Shown: positions 1-9,333, numbered from the stretch's first letter. The stretch: 45,291 nucleotides of DNA from Alphaproteobacteria bacterium (GCA_012103295.1 WLXB01000013.1:1-45291); one strand, 5' to 3'. Notes: generated by a model from the letters alone, not told the origin. Program-made: numbers and translations.

Positions 1-884
1 TTGTTGGCCGGGTTACCAACATCACCGATTACGGCGCCGTTGTAGAACTGGAGGCCGGTGTTGAAGGTCTCGTCCACGTGTCGGAAATGAGTTGGACCAA
101 GAAGAACGTCCATCCTGGAAAAATCGTTTCTACGAGCCAGGAAGTGGAGGTCATGGTCCTCGACGTGGATCAAGAGAAGCGCCGTATTTCGCTAGGCCTC
201 AAGCAGTGCATGGACAACCCATGGACAGCGTTCAAAGACAAATTCCAGGTCGATACGATCGTCGAGGGCGAGGTCAAGAACATTACCGAGTTCGGTCTGT
301 TCGTTGGCTTGGACGGCGAAATCGACGGCATGGTGCATTTGTCGGACCTATCATGGGACAAGGACGGCGAGGAAGCCGTTGCTGGTTTCAATAAGGGTGA
401 CATTGTCAAAGCGAAGATCCTTGATGTCGATATCGACAAGGAACGCATCAGCCTTGGCATCAAGCAGCTAACGGACGATCCGTTTGCTGAAGCGATGGGA
501 GATCTAAAGCGTGGCCAGGTGGTGACCTGTGTTGTACAGGCCGTCATGGATGCCGGTCTTGAGGTCACAATCAGCGAAGGCATTACGGGCTTCATTAAGA
601 AGAACGACTTGGCTCGCGAACGGTCTGAACAGCGTCCGGATCGTTTTGCTGTTGGCGAAAAGGTCGATGCCCGGATCACCAGCATCGATAGTAAAACCCG
701 TAAACTCAATCTATCGATCAAGGCCCGCGAGGTTGCTGAAGAGAAACAAGCGATGGCCGACTACGGGTCAGCCGATTCGGGAGCATCGCTTGGTGATATC
801 CTTGGCGCGGCACTCAAACGTAAGGAAACTGCGGATGATGACGACACAGACGATCAGTCTGAAACCGAGGAAACAAGCGAATAA
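1..884 (+). CDS. rpsA: 30S ribosomal protein S1, 3' part (5' end outside window)
   Basis: This is the C-terminal half of ribosomal protein S1, which helps the 30S subunit bind and unfold mRNA. The reading frame is open from base 3 back through the window edge, so the true start lies upstream; the GTG at 78 is internal. Three successive S1 (OB-fold) repeats are visible: one ending near base 230, a second about 240-490 with the typical ITEFGLFVGL and HLSDLSW signatures, and a more divergent last one about 500-730. They are followed by an acidic Asp/Glu-rich tail, as in other alphaproteobacterial S1 proteins. A full-length protein would have six repeats and about 560 residues. A strong terminator follows directly. 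Being upstream of ihfB is the usual proteobacterial arrangement. The identity is very secure; only the start is missing. Confidence 0.96.
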   Translation, partial: VGRVTNITDYGAVVELEAGVEGLVHVSEMSWTKKNVHPGKIVSTSQEVEVMVLDVDQEKRRISLGLKQCMDNPWTAFKDKFQVDTIVEGEVKNITEFGLFVGLDGEIDGMVHLSDLSWDKDGEEAVAGFNKGDIVKAKILDVDIDKERISLGIKQLTDDPFAEAMGDLKRGQVVTCVVQAVMDAGLEVTISEGITGFIKKNDLARERSEQRPDRFAVGEKVDARITSIDSKTRKLNLSIKAREVAEEKQAMADYGSADSGASLGDILGAALKRKETADDDDTDDQSETEETSE

Positions 885-915
885 AACCACCCGCTAAACA
901 CTGGACTACGGTGAG

Positions 916-947
916 AAACGCGCCTCTTTGTGGGGCGCGTTTTTCTT
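916..947 (+). terminator. Rho-independent terminator after rpsA
   Basis: A perfect 9-bp stem (AAACGCGCC at 916-924 pairing with GGCGCGTTT at 934-942) encloses a 9-base loop and runs into a T-rich tract at 940-949. It lies 31 bases after the rpsA stop codon and separates rpsA from ihfB. Confidence 0.85.
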
Positions 948-988
948 TGTGAAAGCGGAAAAAACGATGTCATATGAACGGCTTAGAC

Positions 989-1017
989 TTGACTCCCGTT
1001 GTCGCACTTCGCATGCT
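989..1017 (+). promoter_or_regulatory. Candidate sigma-70 promoter for ihfB
   Basis: TTGACT at 989-994 and CATGCT at 1012-1017 are separated by exactly 17 bases. The -35 is good and the -10 is poor (3 of 6). It sits downstream of the rpsA terminator and about 55 bases before the ihfB start, where a promoter is needed. This is inference from sequence match only. Confidence 0.35.
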
Positions 1018-1070
1018 CCGCCCCAGTAACAGGTCATAAAGACCGGACGGGCAGACAGGGATGCCAGGGG

Positions 1071-1418
1071 ATGACCAAGTCTGAACTCATTGCACGCATC
1101 GCGGAGAGAAATCCGCATCTTTTCCAGCGTGACGTGGAGCGGATCGTCAGTACAATTTTCGATCAAATCTCGGCGGCTCTGGCACGCGGGGACCGGGTCG
1201 AGTTGCGCGGATTTGGTGCCTTTTCTGTAAAGCATCGTGATTCTCGCGTTGGACGCAATCCGCGCACCGGTGCCGCGGTCAACGTGTCAGAAAAAACGGT
1301 ACCCTATTTTAAGACGGGTAAGCAGTTGCGCGATTTGTTGAACGGGTCACCATCAACAGATCAACCCATTTCGTCGCCGGACCCATCGTCTTCGGCACCG
1401 CCGTCATCAATCGCATAG
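1071..1418 (+). CDS. ihfB: Integration host factor subunit beta
   Basis: This 115-residue protein is the beta subunit of IHF, the heterodimeric DNA-bending nucleoid protein. The HU/IHF fold is complete. The DNA-binding arm carries the GRNPRTG signature with the intercalating proline at residue 64, and the conserved [10 protein letters not shown] region follows. The reading frame is open to an upstream start at 999, but the ATG at 1071 is chosen because it is preceded by AGGGG and gives the canonical N-terminus MTKSELI. The C-terminus carries an extra Ser/Pro-rich tail of roughly 20 residues after LLNG, longer than the usual 94-100 residue protein and probably disordered. IhfB rather than HU is supported by the position between rpsA and lapA. 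Confidence 0.95.
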   Translation: MTKSELIARIAERNPHLFQRDVERIVSTIFDQISAALARGDRVELRGFGAFSVKHRDSRVGRNPRTGAAVNVSEKTVPYFKTGKQLRDLLNGSPSTDQPISSPDPSSSAPPSSIA

Positions 1419-1442
1419 GTTGGTGAGGCCAGAGAGGCACTC

Positions 1443-1757
1443 ATGCGTTTGCTTACTTGGCTCGTTGGTGTGGCAGTGGCTGTCGTCACGGTCCTGTTCG
1501 CCATATCGAATCGCTCACCGGTCTCGATCACGGTCTGGCCATTCCCTATCGCCGTGGACGTTGGTCTGTATATCGTTGTGTTGGCCGCCGTTTTTGCTGG
1601 CTTTCTGGTTGGTGCTTTAGCGACTTGGGTTGCCGCCGGAAAACATCGCCGCCGGGTTCGTAAGCAGCGCGTTGAGATACGAGCTCTCGAGGGTGAATTG
1701 AGCGACGTTCGTGCCCGTCTCGTCGAAAAGAAAAAATCTGGCGCGAACAACGGATAG
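1443..1757 (+). CDS. lapA: LapA family (DUF1049) inner-membrane protein
   Basis: This is a 104-residue small membrane protein of the LapA/DUF1049 family. Two hydrophobic segments are visible, at about residues 4-20 and 38-62. A basic stretch (KHRRRVRKQR) and a short charged helix likely to form a coiled coil follow, facing the cytoplasm. In enterobacteria LapA works with LapB in controlling lipopolysaccharide assembly; whether it does so here is not known, since no lapB is next to it. It lies 24 bases after ihfB and 42 bases before pyrF in the same direction, the typical proteobacterial position. The family call is firm; the function is transferred by homology. Confidence 0.85.
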   Translation: MRLLTWLVGVAVAVVTVLFAISNRSPVSITVWPFPIAVDVGLYIVVLAAVFAGFLVGALATWVAAGKHRRRVRKQRVEIRALEGELSDVRARLVEKKKSGANNG

Positions 1758-1799
1758 AAATATGCGGCCAACAGCCTGCGAAAATGAAGGAGTGCACTG

Positions 1800-2531
1800 A
1801 TGACCTCATCTGACCAAGAACTCCGCAATCCCATTTTTTGCGCGATCGATACCTCTGATCTGGGTACAGCGACGACCTGGGCGGCGCGTATTGGCGACCA
1901 TGTTGGGGGTATTAAGCTCGGCCTTGAGTTTATTTCTGCCCACGGCCCGAAGGGTGTCATGCAGGTCATGAAAGCATCTGGCCTGCCGGCATTTCTTGAT
2001 GTCAAATTTCACGACATTCCTAATACCGTGGCTGGGGCCGTGCGGGCTATTGCTGCCGTCAAGCCGTATATGATCAACGTTCATGCTGGCGGCGGTCGGG
2101 CGATGATGCGGGCGGCGGCAGAGGCCGCCTCAGAGGCCGCCTACGAGCACGTCGTGCCCCGCCCTCTCGTAATCGGTGTGACCATTCTTACCAGTCTGGC
2201 GGACGATGACTTGGCAGAGGTCGGTATGGCCGCCTCGACAGCTGAGCAGGCGGTGCGGCTAGCAGTGCTCGCGAAAGAATCTGGCCTCGACGGGGTGGTG
2301 TGTTCCCCACTGGAAGCCTCCCGTATTCGCTCTGAATGCGGACCTAACTTCAAACTGGTGACGCCGGGGGTCCGGCCAGAATGGGCCGCGGCCAATGATC
2401 AAAAGCGCATCATGACGCCAGAACAGGCGATTGCTGAAGGGGCCGACTATCTGGTAGTTGGGCGTCCCATTACCGCGGCCGATGATCCTTCGGCTGCAGC
2501 CCAAAGAATAGCAACGGCGCTGGCCGCCTAA
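1800..2531 (+). CDS. pyrF: Orotidine 5'-phosphate decarboxylase
   Basis: This 243-residue TIM-barrel enzyme decarboxylates OMP to UMP, the last step of de novo pyrimidine synthesis. The catalytic Asp-Lys-Asp set is visible as D67, K69 and D72 in the motif FLDVKFHDIPNT, and the C-terminal phosphate-binding region VVGRPIT is intact. The ATG at 1800 has the ribosome-binding sequence AAGGAG 8 bases upstream. It sits in the lapA-pyrF-trpF run, an arrangement common in alphaproteobacteria, and is separated from trpF by only 17 bases, so the two are probably co-transcribed. Confidence 0.97.
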   Translation: MTSSDQELRNPIFCAIDTSDLGTATTWAARIGDHVGGIKLGLEFISAHGPKGVMQVMKASGLPAFLDVKFHDIPNTVAGAVRAIAAVKPYMINVHAGGGRAMMRAAAEAASEAAYEHVVPRPLVIGVTILTSLADDDLAEVGMAASTAEQAVRLAVLAKESGLDGVVCSPLEASRIRSECGPNFKLVTPGVRPEWAAANDQKRIMTPEQAIAEGADYLVVGRPITAADDPSAAAQRIATALAA

Positions 2532-2548
2532 GCTTAAAGAGCAATATT

Positions 2549-3193
2549 GTGAGCGTAGCAGTAAAAATTTGTGGTCTCGGCGATCAGGAGTCCGTCGACG
2601 CGGCTATTGAAGGCGATGCCGATTACCTTGGCTTTATGTTCTTCGCGGCATCCCCCAGGCACGTCACAGCTGATCTGGTCGCAACACTTGTCGAGGACGC
2701 GCCGGAAGAGGTCGCCCGGGTCGGTGTCTTCGTTGATCCGTCTGACGCGGAGCTTGACCAAGTCTTGAGCCATGTTCGGCTCGACTACATACAGCTGCAC
2801 GGCAGCGAGTCACCGGAACGGATTGATGAAATTCGATTGGCTTTCGGTTTGCCCGTGATTAAGGCGATTGGTGTAAGCGCCGCCCACGATGTGGAGGCCG
2901 CATCGGTCTTTACTGATCATGCGGATATGCTGTTGTTTGATGCCAAGCCTCCGCCAGGTGCAGATCGGCCGGGTGGCAATGCGCTGGCCTTTAACTGGGA
3001 CCTCATGACCAGCTACACCGGGACGTTACCCTGGATGTTGGCTGGTGGTTTAATCCCTGAAACGGTGGCTGACGCCATAGCCAAATCCGGTGCGGCAGCG
3101 GTGGATGTGTCCTCGGGTGTGGAATCGAGTCCTGGCCGAAAAGACCCAACTCTGGTTACCGCATTTTTGAAGGCGGCGAAGGGCATGGGCTAG
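2549..3193 (+). CDS. trpF: Phosphoribosylanthranilate isomerase
   Basis: This 214-residue beta/alpha-barrel enzyme converts phosphoribosylanthranilate to CdRP in tryptophan synthesis. The catalytic cysteine is C8 in the N-terminal VKICGL motif, and the general acid aspartate is D131 in LLFDAKPPPG. The phosphate-binding MLAGGL segment is also present. The GTG start at 2549 follows the weak ribosome site AAAGAG. Length is normal. It is followed by trpB and trpA; trpC, trpD and trpE are not in the window, so the pathway is split as in other alphaproteobacteria. Confidence 0.95.
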   Translation: MSVAVKICGLGDQESVDAAIEGDADYLGFMFFAASPRHVTADLVATLVEDAPEEVARVGVFVDPSDAELDQVLSHVRLDYIQLHGSESPERIDEIRLAFGLPVIKAIGVSAAHDVEAASVFTDHADMLLFDAKPPPGADRPGGNALAFNWDLMTSYTGTLPWMLAGGLIPETVADAIAKSGAAAVDVSSGVESSPGRKDPTLVTAFLKAAKGMG

Positions 3194-3249
3194 AAGCTCC
3201 GAAGCGGCTTCAGTTCGGTCTAAGACCCTGATTTTCCGAAGAGTTCTTT

Positions 3250-3278
3250 TTGCTCATCCGCCAGGGCTGCGCTATAAG
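3250..3278 (+). promoter_or_regulatory. Candidate sigma-70 promoter for trpB-trpA-accD
   Basis: TTGCTC at 3250-3255 and TATAAG at 3273-3278 are separated by exactly 17 bases. The -10 matches five of six consensus bases; the -35 matches three. Transcription would begin near 3285, giving a leader of about 34 bases before the trpB ATG. No leader peptide or attenuator is seen in this 125-base gap. Confidence 0.4.
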
Positions 3279-3318
3279 ACCGGCCCACGGTAGAGCCCCA
3301 TCAGGACAGACGAAGCAT

Positions 3319-4545
3319 ATGGCGGAAGCCAGCAACACGTATCGCGACGGCCCAGACGACATGGGTCATTTTGGCCTATTTGGTGGTCGTTATGTCGCCG
3401 AGACCCTGATGCCCCTGATTTTAGAGGTAGAGCGGGCCTACGATGACGCTTGCGCGGACCCGTCCTACGCCAAGGAATTGGACTCTTTCCGCACCACCTA
3501 TGCTGGACGTCCAAGCCCATTGTACTTTGCTGAGCGACTGACCGAGCACTTTGGCGGCGCTAAGATTTACTTTAAGCGCGATGAGCTCAACCACACCGGT
3601 TCCCATAAAATCAATAACTGTCTTGGCCAAATCTTACTGGCGAAGCGCATGGGTAAAACGCGTATCATCGCGGAAACCGGTGCTGGTCAACACGGTGTCG
3701 CAACGGCAACCGTATGCGCGCGATTTGGTTTGGAATGTGTCGTGTACATGGGTGCCAAAGACATCGAGCGCCAAAAGCCCAATGTCTTTCGAATGAATCT
3801 CTTAGGCGCGGACGTCCGTGCCGTCGAGAAGGGGTCTGCCACCCTTAAAGAGGCAATGAATGAAGCCCTGCGCGACTGGGTCGCCAATGTTGATGATACC
3901 TATTACCTCATTGGCACGGCAGCAGGGCCACACCCCTATCCCACTATCGTGCGCGATTTCCAATCTATAATTGGTGAAGAAGTTCGCGAACAGATGGAGG
4001 CGGCAGAGGGGCGCCTGCCAGATACGTTGGTTGCGTGTATCGGTGGCGGTTCCAATGCCATTGGGCTGTTTCATCCGTTCCTTGATGATTCAGATGTTCG
4101 TCTTATTGGAGTTGAGGCCGCAGGCAAGGGTATCGATACAACAGAACATGCCGCGTCAATTTCAGGGGGTAACCCGGGCGTGTTGCATGGCAACCGCACC
4201 TACTTATTGCAAGAGGACGGCGGCCAGATTCGCGATGCGCATTCTATCTCCGCGGGCTTGGACTACCCTGGCATTGGGCCGGAGCATGCTTGGCTGCATA
4301 TGCAGGGCCGCGTTGATTACGTCTCGGCGACGGACCAGGAAGCTTTGGCTGCGTTTCAATTGTGTTCCAAGCTTGAAGGAATCATTCCCGCTCTAGAGCC
4401 GTCGCATGCGCTTTCTTATGTCGGGAAAATCGCTCCTGAATTGTCCGCTGATCACTTGATTGTCATGAACCTATGCGGCCGTGGCGACAAAGACGTGTTT
4501 ACGGTTGCCGATGCTTTGGGCACCGAAGTGGGGGCGGAGTCATGA
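3319..4545 (+). CDS. trpB: Tryptophan synthase beta chain
   Basis: This 408-residue PLP enzyme condenses indole with serine. The Schiff-base lysine is K97 in HTGSHKINN, the catalytic glutamate is E119 in AETGAGQHG, and the PLP phosphate loop GGGSN is at 242-246. The frame is open upstream to a TTG at 3250, but that would place the start in the likely promoter. The ATG at 3319 is therefore chosen, giving the usual short N-terminus before the conserved [11 protein letters not shown] segment. Its TGA overlaps the trpA ATG by four bases, so the two subunits, which form an alpha2-beta2 complex channelling indole, are translationally coupled. Confidence 0.97.
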   Translation: MAEASNTYRDGPDDMGHFGLFGGRYVAETLMPLILEVERAYDDACADPSYAKELDSFRTTYAGRPSPLYFAERLTEHFGGAKIYFKRDELNHTGSHKINNCLGQILLAKRMGKTRIIAETGAGQHGVATATVCARFGLECVVYMGAKDIERQKPNVFRMNLLGADVRAVEKGSATLKEAMNEALRDWVANVDDTYYLIGTAAGPHPYPTIVRDFQSIIGEEVREQMEAAEGRLPDTLVACIGGGSNAIGLFHPFLDDSDVRLIGVEAAGKGIDTTEHAASISGGNPGVLHGNRTYLLQEDGGQIRDAHSISAGLDYPGIGPEHAWLHMQGRVDYVSATDQEALAAFQLCSKLEGIIPALEPSHALSYVGKIAPELSADHLIVMNLCGRGDKDVFTVADALGTEVGAES

Positions 4546-5420
4546 GTGCTTCCGTCACAGAAAGCCGGCTGACCCGGCGGTTCGAAAAACTGAAGGAAAA
4601 AAACCGCGCGGCGTTGGTGACGTTTATTACCGCGAACGACCCAGACCCCAAGTTATTTCGCCAGCTTCTTGAGGGCTTACCGACCGCTGGGGCAGATATC
4701 ATTGAATTGGGAATGCCGTTCTCTGATCCCATGGCAGATGGGCCGTCCGTTCAGCTCTCGTCGCAACGCGCTCTTCTAGCGGGTGTCAGCATTGATGATG
4801 TTCTCGGTGCTGTCGCCGACATGCGTGAATGGGAGATGGATACGCCTGTAATACTGATGGGTTATTACAACCCAATTTACCGGTATGGACCGGCTGAATT
4901 TTCTGAGGCCGCTGCGAATGCTGGCGTCGACGGCGTAATCATCGTTGATTTGCCACCTGAAGAGGCTGAAGAACTAAATCACCATTTACGCGCCAACAAT
5001 CTGCATATGATTTTTCTAGCCGCGCCAACGACAGATGAGACTCGTCTGCCGCGAGTTCTCGATCACGCCAGCGGTTTTGTCTACTACGTAGCCGTAAAAG
5101 GCGTGACAGGGACAAAGTCTGCGGACATATCAGAAGTCAGTGCGCGTGTTGCGGCGATGAGAAAACAGACGGACTTGCCACTCGGTGTCGGCTTCGGCAT
5201 CCGCACCGCCGCCCAGGCAGCTGAAATGGCTCAATTCGCCGACGCAGTCGTTATTGGTTCGGCAATCGTAGATATTATTACGGACGGTATAGACGGCGAT
5301 CGACGCCCGCAGCCTGGATTAGCGGCGCGCGTGCTCGATTTTGTCAAAGATTTAGCGAACGGCGTTCAGACAGCACGGCTCGGCGGTGCTGAAAACGCGT
5401 CAACAGGAGCGGGTGCATGA
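4542..5420 (+). CDS. trpA: Tryptophan synthase alpha chain
   Basis: This 292-residue TIM-barrel subunit cleaves indole-glycerol phosphate to indole, which is passed to TrpB. The two catalytic acids, E55 and D66, lie in the [14 protein letters not shown] signature. The ATG overlaps the trpB stop (ATGA), and the trpA stop in turn overlaps the accD start (ATGA at 5417-5420), so trpB, trpA and accD form one coupled unit. The protein is slightly longer than average because of an Ala/Gly-rich C-terminal tail after about residue 270. Confidence 0.97.
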   Translation: MSASVTESRLTRRFEKLKEKNRAALVTFITANDPDPKLFRQLLEGLPTAGADIIELGMPFSDPMADGPSVQLSSQRALLAGVSIDDVLGAVADMREWEMDTPVILMGYYNPIYRYGPAEFSEAAANAGVDGVIIVDLPPEEAEELNHHLRANNLHMIFLAAPTTDETRLPRVLDHASGFVYYVAVKGVTGTKSADISEVSARVAAMRKQTDLPLGVGFGIRTAAQAAEMAQFADAVVIGSAIVDIITDGIDGDRRPQPGLAARVLDFVKDLANGVQTARLGGAENASTGAGA

Positions 5421-6427
5421 ATTGGCTGACGAACTTTGTTCGGCCCAGAATTAAACGATTGGTGCAGCCAAGAGAGGCACCCGACAACTTGTGGCACAAG
5501 TGTCCGGGCTGCAGTGAAATGGTGTTTCACCGCGAACTCGAAAAGAGCTTGCGTGTCTGCCCGCATTGCGATCATCACATGCGTCTACCGGTTCGGCAGC
5601 GCCTCGAGATTTTATTCGACAACAAAAAGTGGACGGAGATCGAACTGCCGTCGGTTGCTGTCGATCCGCTCAAATTCAAAGATCGGAAAAAGTACGGCGA
5701 TCGTCTCAAGGATGCTCAATCTAAGACAGGATCCAAAGACGCCATAGTTGTTGCCCACGGCACGATGGGCGGAATTAACGTTGTGATTGCAGCGTTCGAG
5801 TTTGGTTTTCTCGGTGGCTCGATGGGGACGGCGGTCGGTGAAGGCATCGTAGCGGCTGCTGAACTTGCAGTTCTACAGGAAGCGCCCCTTATCGTTATTC
5901 CATCATCCGGCGGTGCGCGCATGCAAGAGGGCATTTTGTCCCTCATGCAAATGGCGCGGACGACCGTTGCGGTTGACCGTGTGCGTGAAAAGGGCTTGCC
6001 CTATATCGTTCTTTTGACCGATCCCACAACGGGCGGCGTAACCGCATCCTTCGCCATGCTAGGGGATATCCAGGTTGCTGAACCCGGCGCGATTATCGGA
6101 TTTGCCGGCGCGCGGGTGATTGAGCAGACCATTCGAGAAACGTTGCCTGATGGGTTTCAGCGCGCGGAGTATTTGTTAGAGCACGGTATGGTGGACATGG
6201 TTGTTCACCGGGCTGACTTGCACGATTCTTTAGTTCAGTTGCTGGGTTTGCTCCTGCACCGCGATCCTGCGGCCCCCGTCTTGTCCCTCGAGAGCGGTGA
6301 TCGGAAGCGGCGGCGCAATCGAACGAAACAGGATGCCGAGCGATTGCTGTCGTCTCCTCCCGACCCGTCAATTCCCGATGAGAGCCTATTTGAATCCGAA
6401 GACGAAGATGGGTCAGATAAGTCCTGA
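5417..6427 (+). CDS. accD: Acetyl-CoA carboxylase carboxyltransferase subunit beta
   Basis: AccD is the 336-residue beta subunit of the carboxyltransferase that transfers CO2 from biotin to acetyl-CoA, making malonyl-CoA for fatty acid synthesis. The N-terminal four-cysteine zinc ribbon is complete (C29, C32, C48, C51). The crotonase-fold core has the conserved SSGGARMQEG and TTGGVTASFA segments. The last 50 or so residues form a basic then acidic low-complexity tail, as in several alphaproteobacterial AccD proteins. It starts within the trpA stop codon and ends 8 bases before folC. accA is not in the window. Confidence 0.97.
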   Translation: MNWLTNFVRPRIKRLVQPREAPDNLWHKCPGCSEMVFHRELEKSLRVCPHCDHHMRLPVRQRLEILFDNKKWTEIELPSVAVDPLKFKDRKKYGDRLKDAQSKTGSKDAIVVAHGTMGGINVVIAAFEFGFLGGSMGTAVGEGIVAAAELAVLQEAPLIVIPSSGGARMQEGILSLMQMARTTVAVDRVREKGLPYIVLLTDPTTGGVTASFAMLGDIQVAEPGAIIGFAGARVIEQTIRETLPDGFQRAEYLLEHGMVDMVVHRADLHDSLVQLLGLLLHRDPAAPVLSLESGDRKRRRNRTKQDAERLLSSPPDPSIPDESLFESEDEDGSDKS

Positions 6428-6435
6428 TCGAAGTT

Positions 6436-7734
6436 ATGCGCAGTGATCCACCGGATCTTGTATCCGCACTTGAGCGTATCAAAACGCTTCACCCGAAAGT
6501 CATTGACCTATCGCTCGGTCGCATCGAGCGCCTTTTGGCGGACTTGGGCTCGCCACACCTTCGTGTTCCCCCCGTCGTTCACGTCGCTGGAACCAACGGT
6601 AAAGGCTCAACTATTGCGATGATGCGGGCGGTACTGGAGGCATCCGAATACCGGGTGCACGTCTATACGTCACCGCATCTGGTCTCGTTTACGGAACGCA
6701 TTCGCCTCTGCGGCGACCTCATAGACGCCACGCTATTGGCCGAATTGATCAGTCACGTTGAACACGTTAACGGTGATGCGCCGATCACTTTTTTCGAAAT
6801 CATTACGGCTGTTGCCTATCTGGCCTATGCACAGATACCGGCGGACGTCTTGTTGTTGGAGACTGGTCTCGGTGGCCGTCTAGATGCCACCAACGTTGTT
6901 CCTCACCCGCGGGCGACCGTGCTTACGCCAATCGCCATGGACCACATGGGCTACCTTGGTGACAGCCTGGCAGAGATTGCTGGCGAGAAGGCTGCAATCA
7001 TGAAGACGGGTACACCTTGCATCAGTGCGGCTCAGCCCCCTGAAGCAAAAGCAGTCATCAACCAAACAGCGTCTGACGCCGGCGTAGACGTCGCCTGGCG
7101 AGGAGAGGATTGGACCATTGAGGACGACCCATTCGGTACGGTGCGCTACCAAGATGCGCAAACGGAATGGTCGCTGCCGCGGCCTGCTCTCGCCGGTTCA
7201 CACCAGATCGACAATCTCGGTGTTGCTTTAGCGACTCTGGCGCGTTTGCCATTCGCCATACCTGGATTCGGACTGCGTGGCGGTATGCGTCAGATTGAAT
7301 GGCCAGCCCGGCTGCAGAAGCTGACCGAAGGTTCTCTCGTCACTCGTAATCCACTGGGATGGGAACTGTGGCTTGATGGCGGCCATAATCCGTCAGCTGG
7401 AAGCGTCTTGGCGCACTGGCTAGAGGTCGAGCCTGGTCCAACTGTCGCGATTTGCGGCATGATGGCGGGTAAGGATATCGGCGGGTATTTGAAACCACTT
7501 GCGCCTTTTCTATCAGTCTTGGCAACGGTGCCAATTCCAGGGCATGACGGCTACGCTACACCAGATGACTTGGCTCAGATCGGGCTGGGCGTTGGCCTAA
7601 AACAGGTTGTGCCGTGCCCGGACGTTGAAGCCGCGATTGCCGCTCTGCAGCCTCATCTGAACGGATCAAATGGTCGCATTTTGATCTGTGGGTCTTTGTA
7701 TCTTGCCGGTGAAATTCTGAAAACCCACGGGTAG
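6436..7734 (+). CDS. folC: Bifunctional folylpolyglutamate/dihydrofolate synthase
   Basis: This 432-residue Mur-ligase-family enzyme adds glutamate to folates, and in most bacteria also makes dihydrofolate from dihydropteroate. The ATP-binding loop is at about residues 51-59 (AGTNGKGST), followed by the TSPHLVSFTERI substrate region and the ETGLGGRLDATN segment; the ligand-binding DGGHNP motif is near residue 315. The ATG is 8 bases after accD, so it is probably part of the same operon. It ends only 3 bases before the stop of the convergent methyltransferase remnant, with no terminator between them. Confidence 0.95.
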   Translation: MRSDPPDLVSALERIKTLHPKVIDLSLGRIERLLADLGSPHLRVPPVVHVAGTNGKGSTIAMMRAVLEASEYRVHVYTSPHLVSFTERIRLCGDLIDATLLAELISHVEHVNGDAPITFFEIITAVAYLAYAQIPADVLLLETGLGGRLDATNVVPHPRATVLTPIAMDHMGYLGDSLAEIAGEKAAIMKTGTPCISAAQPPEAKAVINQTASDAGVDVAWRGEDWTIEDDPFGTVRYQDAQTEWSLPRPALAGSHQIDNLGVALATLARLPFAIPGFGLRGGMRQIEWPARLQKLTEGSLVTRNPLGWELWLDGGHNPSAGSVLAHWLEVEPGPTVAICGMMAGKDIGGYLKPLAPFLSVLATVPIPGHDGYATPDDLAQIGLGVGLKQVVPCPDVEAAIAALQPHLNGSNGRILICGSLYLAGEILKTHG

Positions 7735-7737
7735 AGA

Positions 7738-8846
7738 CTAGTCCGATATCATGACGACACCGAGTTCAAGCAGCTTTGCAAGTTGCTTCGTGCGGATATG
7801 CATGACGCGGTCATTCAGATGTTGCTGAACCTCTTTGCGCGATAGCGACCGACCACCAAGAATAACTTCTCCGTCGTCTCCACCAATCAGTTTTGTCACC
7901 AGTTTAACCGCGCTGTCCCAACCCTTTTCGCAAATCGCCAAAAGGAGCATGGCATCAATGTTGCTCATCTCTATGGCTGTGCCCGCGTTTGGCGCGGCGA
8001 GGGGGAGGCGAGGCAGGATCATGCCGAATTCTTTGACCAACCCGCGATTGAATGCAGCGCCGATGGGACGGCCAGGTCAACCATGTTGAGAAACAGCGTG
8101 GCGCAGCCAGCAAACTTCAGCCCGCCCTGCTCTAGCGCCTGCCTTACCTCAGCAAAATGAAAGGCCCGCAGGTTTTCATTGAAGTACTCGTGGGCCATGT
8201 AGCGTAGGTCCAGCCGCTCGAGTTGCTCTACCGCCTCGACCAATGCGGGATTGTCTCTAAAGTATTTAGCTTCCGCGTCTTTGAGTTTGGTCAGCCATTT
8301 CAGGCCAGCTTCGGCCCGCTCAACGGAGTTCATGTTGTCGGGTGTGAGCGAGTAGATCATATCCCGCATGGGCAGTTTGGCGGCCCACCCCGGCATGGCG
8401 TTGTACCCCGTTAGCAATATGCCGCCGGGCTTTAGGCGTTTGATGGCATCCTCAAGCAAGGCTGATCGCGTTGCTTCGTCCACCCAGGAAAGCACGCCAT
8501 GCATCACCGCAAAGTCGAGCGGGGGTAAATCGTCCTCCTCAAGCTGGGTAAAGCTTTTGCACATGAAGGTCGTGTTTTCGAGGCCGCCACGGAGCGAAAG
8601 AGTTTCTGCGGTGCGGACGTGGGCATTCATGAAATCAATGCCGTAGAACTGAGCGTGGGGATAGCATGCTGCGAGCACGTTGGCCGTAATGCCATTGCCG
8701 CAGCCGTAGTCGCACCACGTGAAAGGCTCATCAAGAGGCCGGGGCCTAAAGCCGTTGAAAGCGCACGCCAAGTTCATGTGCGCTGGTGCGTGGTCGGGGT
8801 AATACTCCGCCACATAGGCCGTATCGGTTACATAGCCGTCGCTCAT
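7738..8846 (-). pseudogene. Class I SAM methyltransferase with C-terminal regulatory domain, broken by a -1 frameshift
   Basis: Two overlapping reading frames make up one gene. The upstream part (8846 to 8019) has an N-terminal Rossmann methyltransferase domain with the SAM-binding loop DYGCGNG at residues 46-52 and the acidic motif YGIDF. Next comes a segment resembling the methyltransferase regulatory domain (PF10119), around the residues YMAHEYFNENLRAFHF. The remainder continues in another frame, open down to 7738. Adding one G to the GGG run at 8065-8067 (a fourth C on the coding strand) joins them as ...DLAVPIGAAFNRGLVKEF..., giving one intact frame of 369 residues. The ATG at 8846 has a GGGGGG ribosome site. 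It may be a true recent mutation or an assembly error in a homopolymer. The methyl acceptor is unknown. It lies between folC and trxA, where related genomes usually have neither. Confidence 0.75.
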
Positions 8847-8910
8847 AAACCCCCCACAGATTAGCCGTTTCTCTTCTGGTTTGTTTTACCGTGTTTTTAG
8901 TCTTGGAATC

Positions 8911-8937
8911 AAAAGCCCCGCCACAATGGGCGGGGCT
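8911..8937 (-). terminator. Rho-independent terminator after trxA
   Basis: A perfect 9-bp GC-rich stem (8914-8922 with 8929-8937, AGCCCCGCC/GGCGGGGCT) with a 6-base loop is followed, on the minus strand, by TTTT. It lies just after the trxA stop and before the methyltransferase start, so it isolates trxA. Confidence 0.85.
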
Positions 8938-8958
8938 AATGCTGTGAATTGTTCTAGA

Positions 8959-9276
8959 TCATCCTATTGATGATTCGACCCACTCAACTAGCTTGCTCTT
9001 TGGCAAAGCGCCAACCTTTGTGGCAGCCACTTCGCCATCTTTGAACAGGATGAGCGTCGGAATACCACGAACGCCATATTTGGTCGGAATATCGGGGTTC
9101 TCATCGATGTTGACCTTGGCGATGGTGACTTTCTCGCCCATCTCGGTATCCATTTCGTCGAGAATGGGCCCAATTTGTTTGCACGGGCCACACCACTCCG
9201 CCCAGAAATCCACTAGAACCGGCCCGTCGGCTTTAAGCACGTCGGACTCGAAGGAATCATCGGATACGTGTTTCAT
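8959..9276 (-). CDS. trxA: Thioredoxin 1
   Basis: This 105-residue cytoplasmic thioredoxin reduces protein disulfides. The active site WCGPC is at residues 28-32 and the cis-proline is P74 in RGIPTL. The frame is open to a TTG two codons earlier, but the ATG at 9276 is chosen: AAGGA lies 9 bases upstream, and the protein then starts MKHVSD, typical of the family. It has its own promoter (9334-9362) and terminator (8911-8937), so it is a single-gene unit. Its location downstream of addA is the usual alphaproteobacterial arrangement, here interrupted by a Rieske oxygenase gene. Confidence 0.97.
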   Translation of the reverse strand: MKHVSDDSFESDVLKADGPVLVDFWAEWCGPCKQIGPILDEMDTEMGEKVTIAKVNIDENPDIPTKYGVRGIPTLILFKDGEVAATKVGALPKSKLVEWVESSIG

Positions 9277-9333
9277 GAACAATCGTCCTTATTTTGGCTA
9301 AAATCTGAGGGCGGAAAAGCCCATTGATGTCTC

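Noticed and set aside
1361-2005. A 214-residue open frame on the minus strand across ihfB, lapA and pyrF
   Set aside because: It is antisense to three clearly recognisable genes and shows no family motif; it reflects codon bias.
3250-3318. Upstream extension of trpB starting at TTG 3250
   Set aside because: It overlaps a good promoter match and adds residues not typical of TrpB; ATG 3319 is better.
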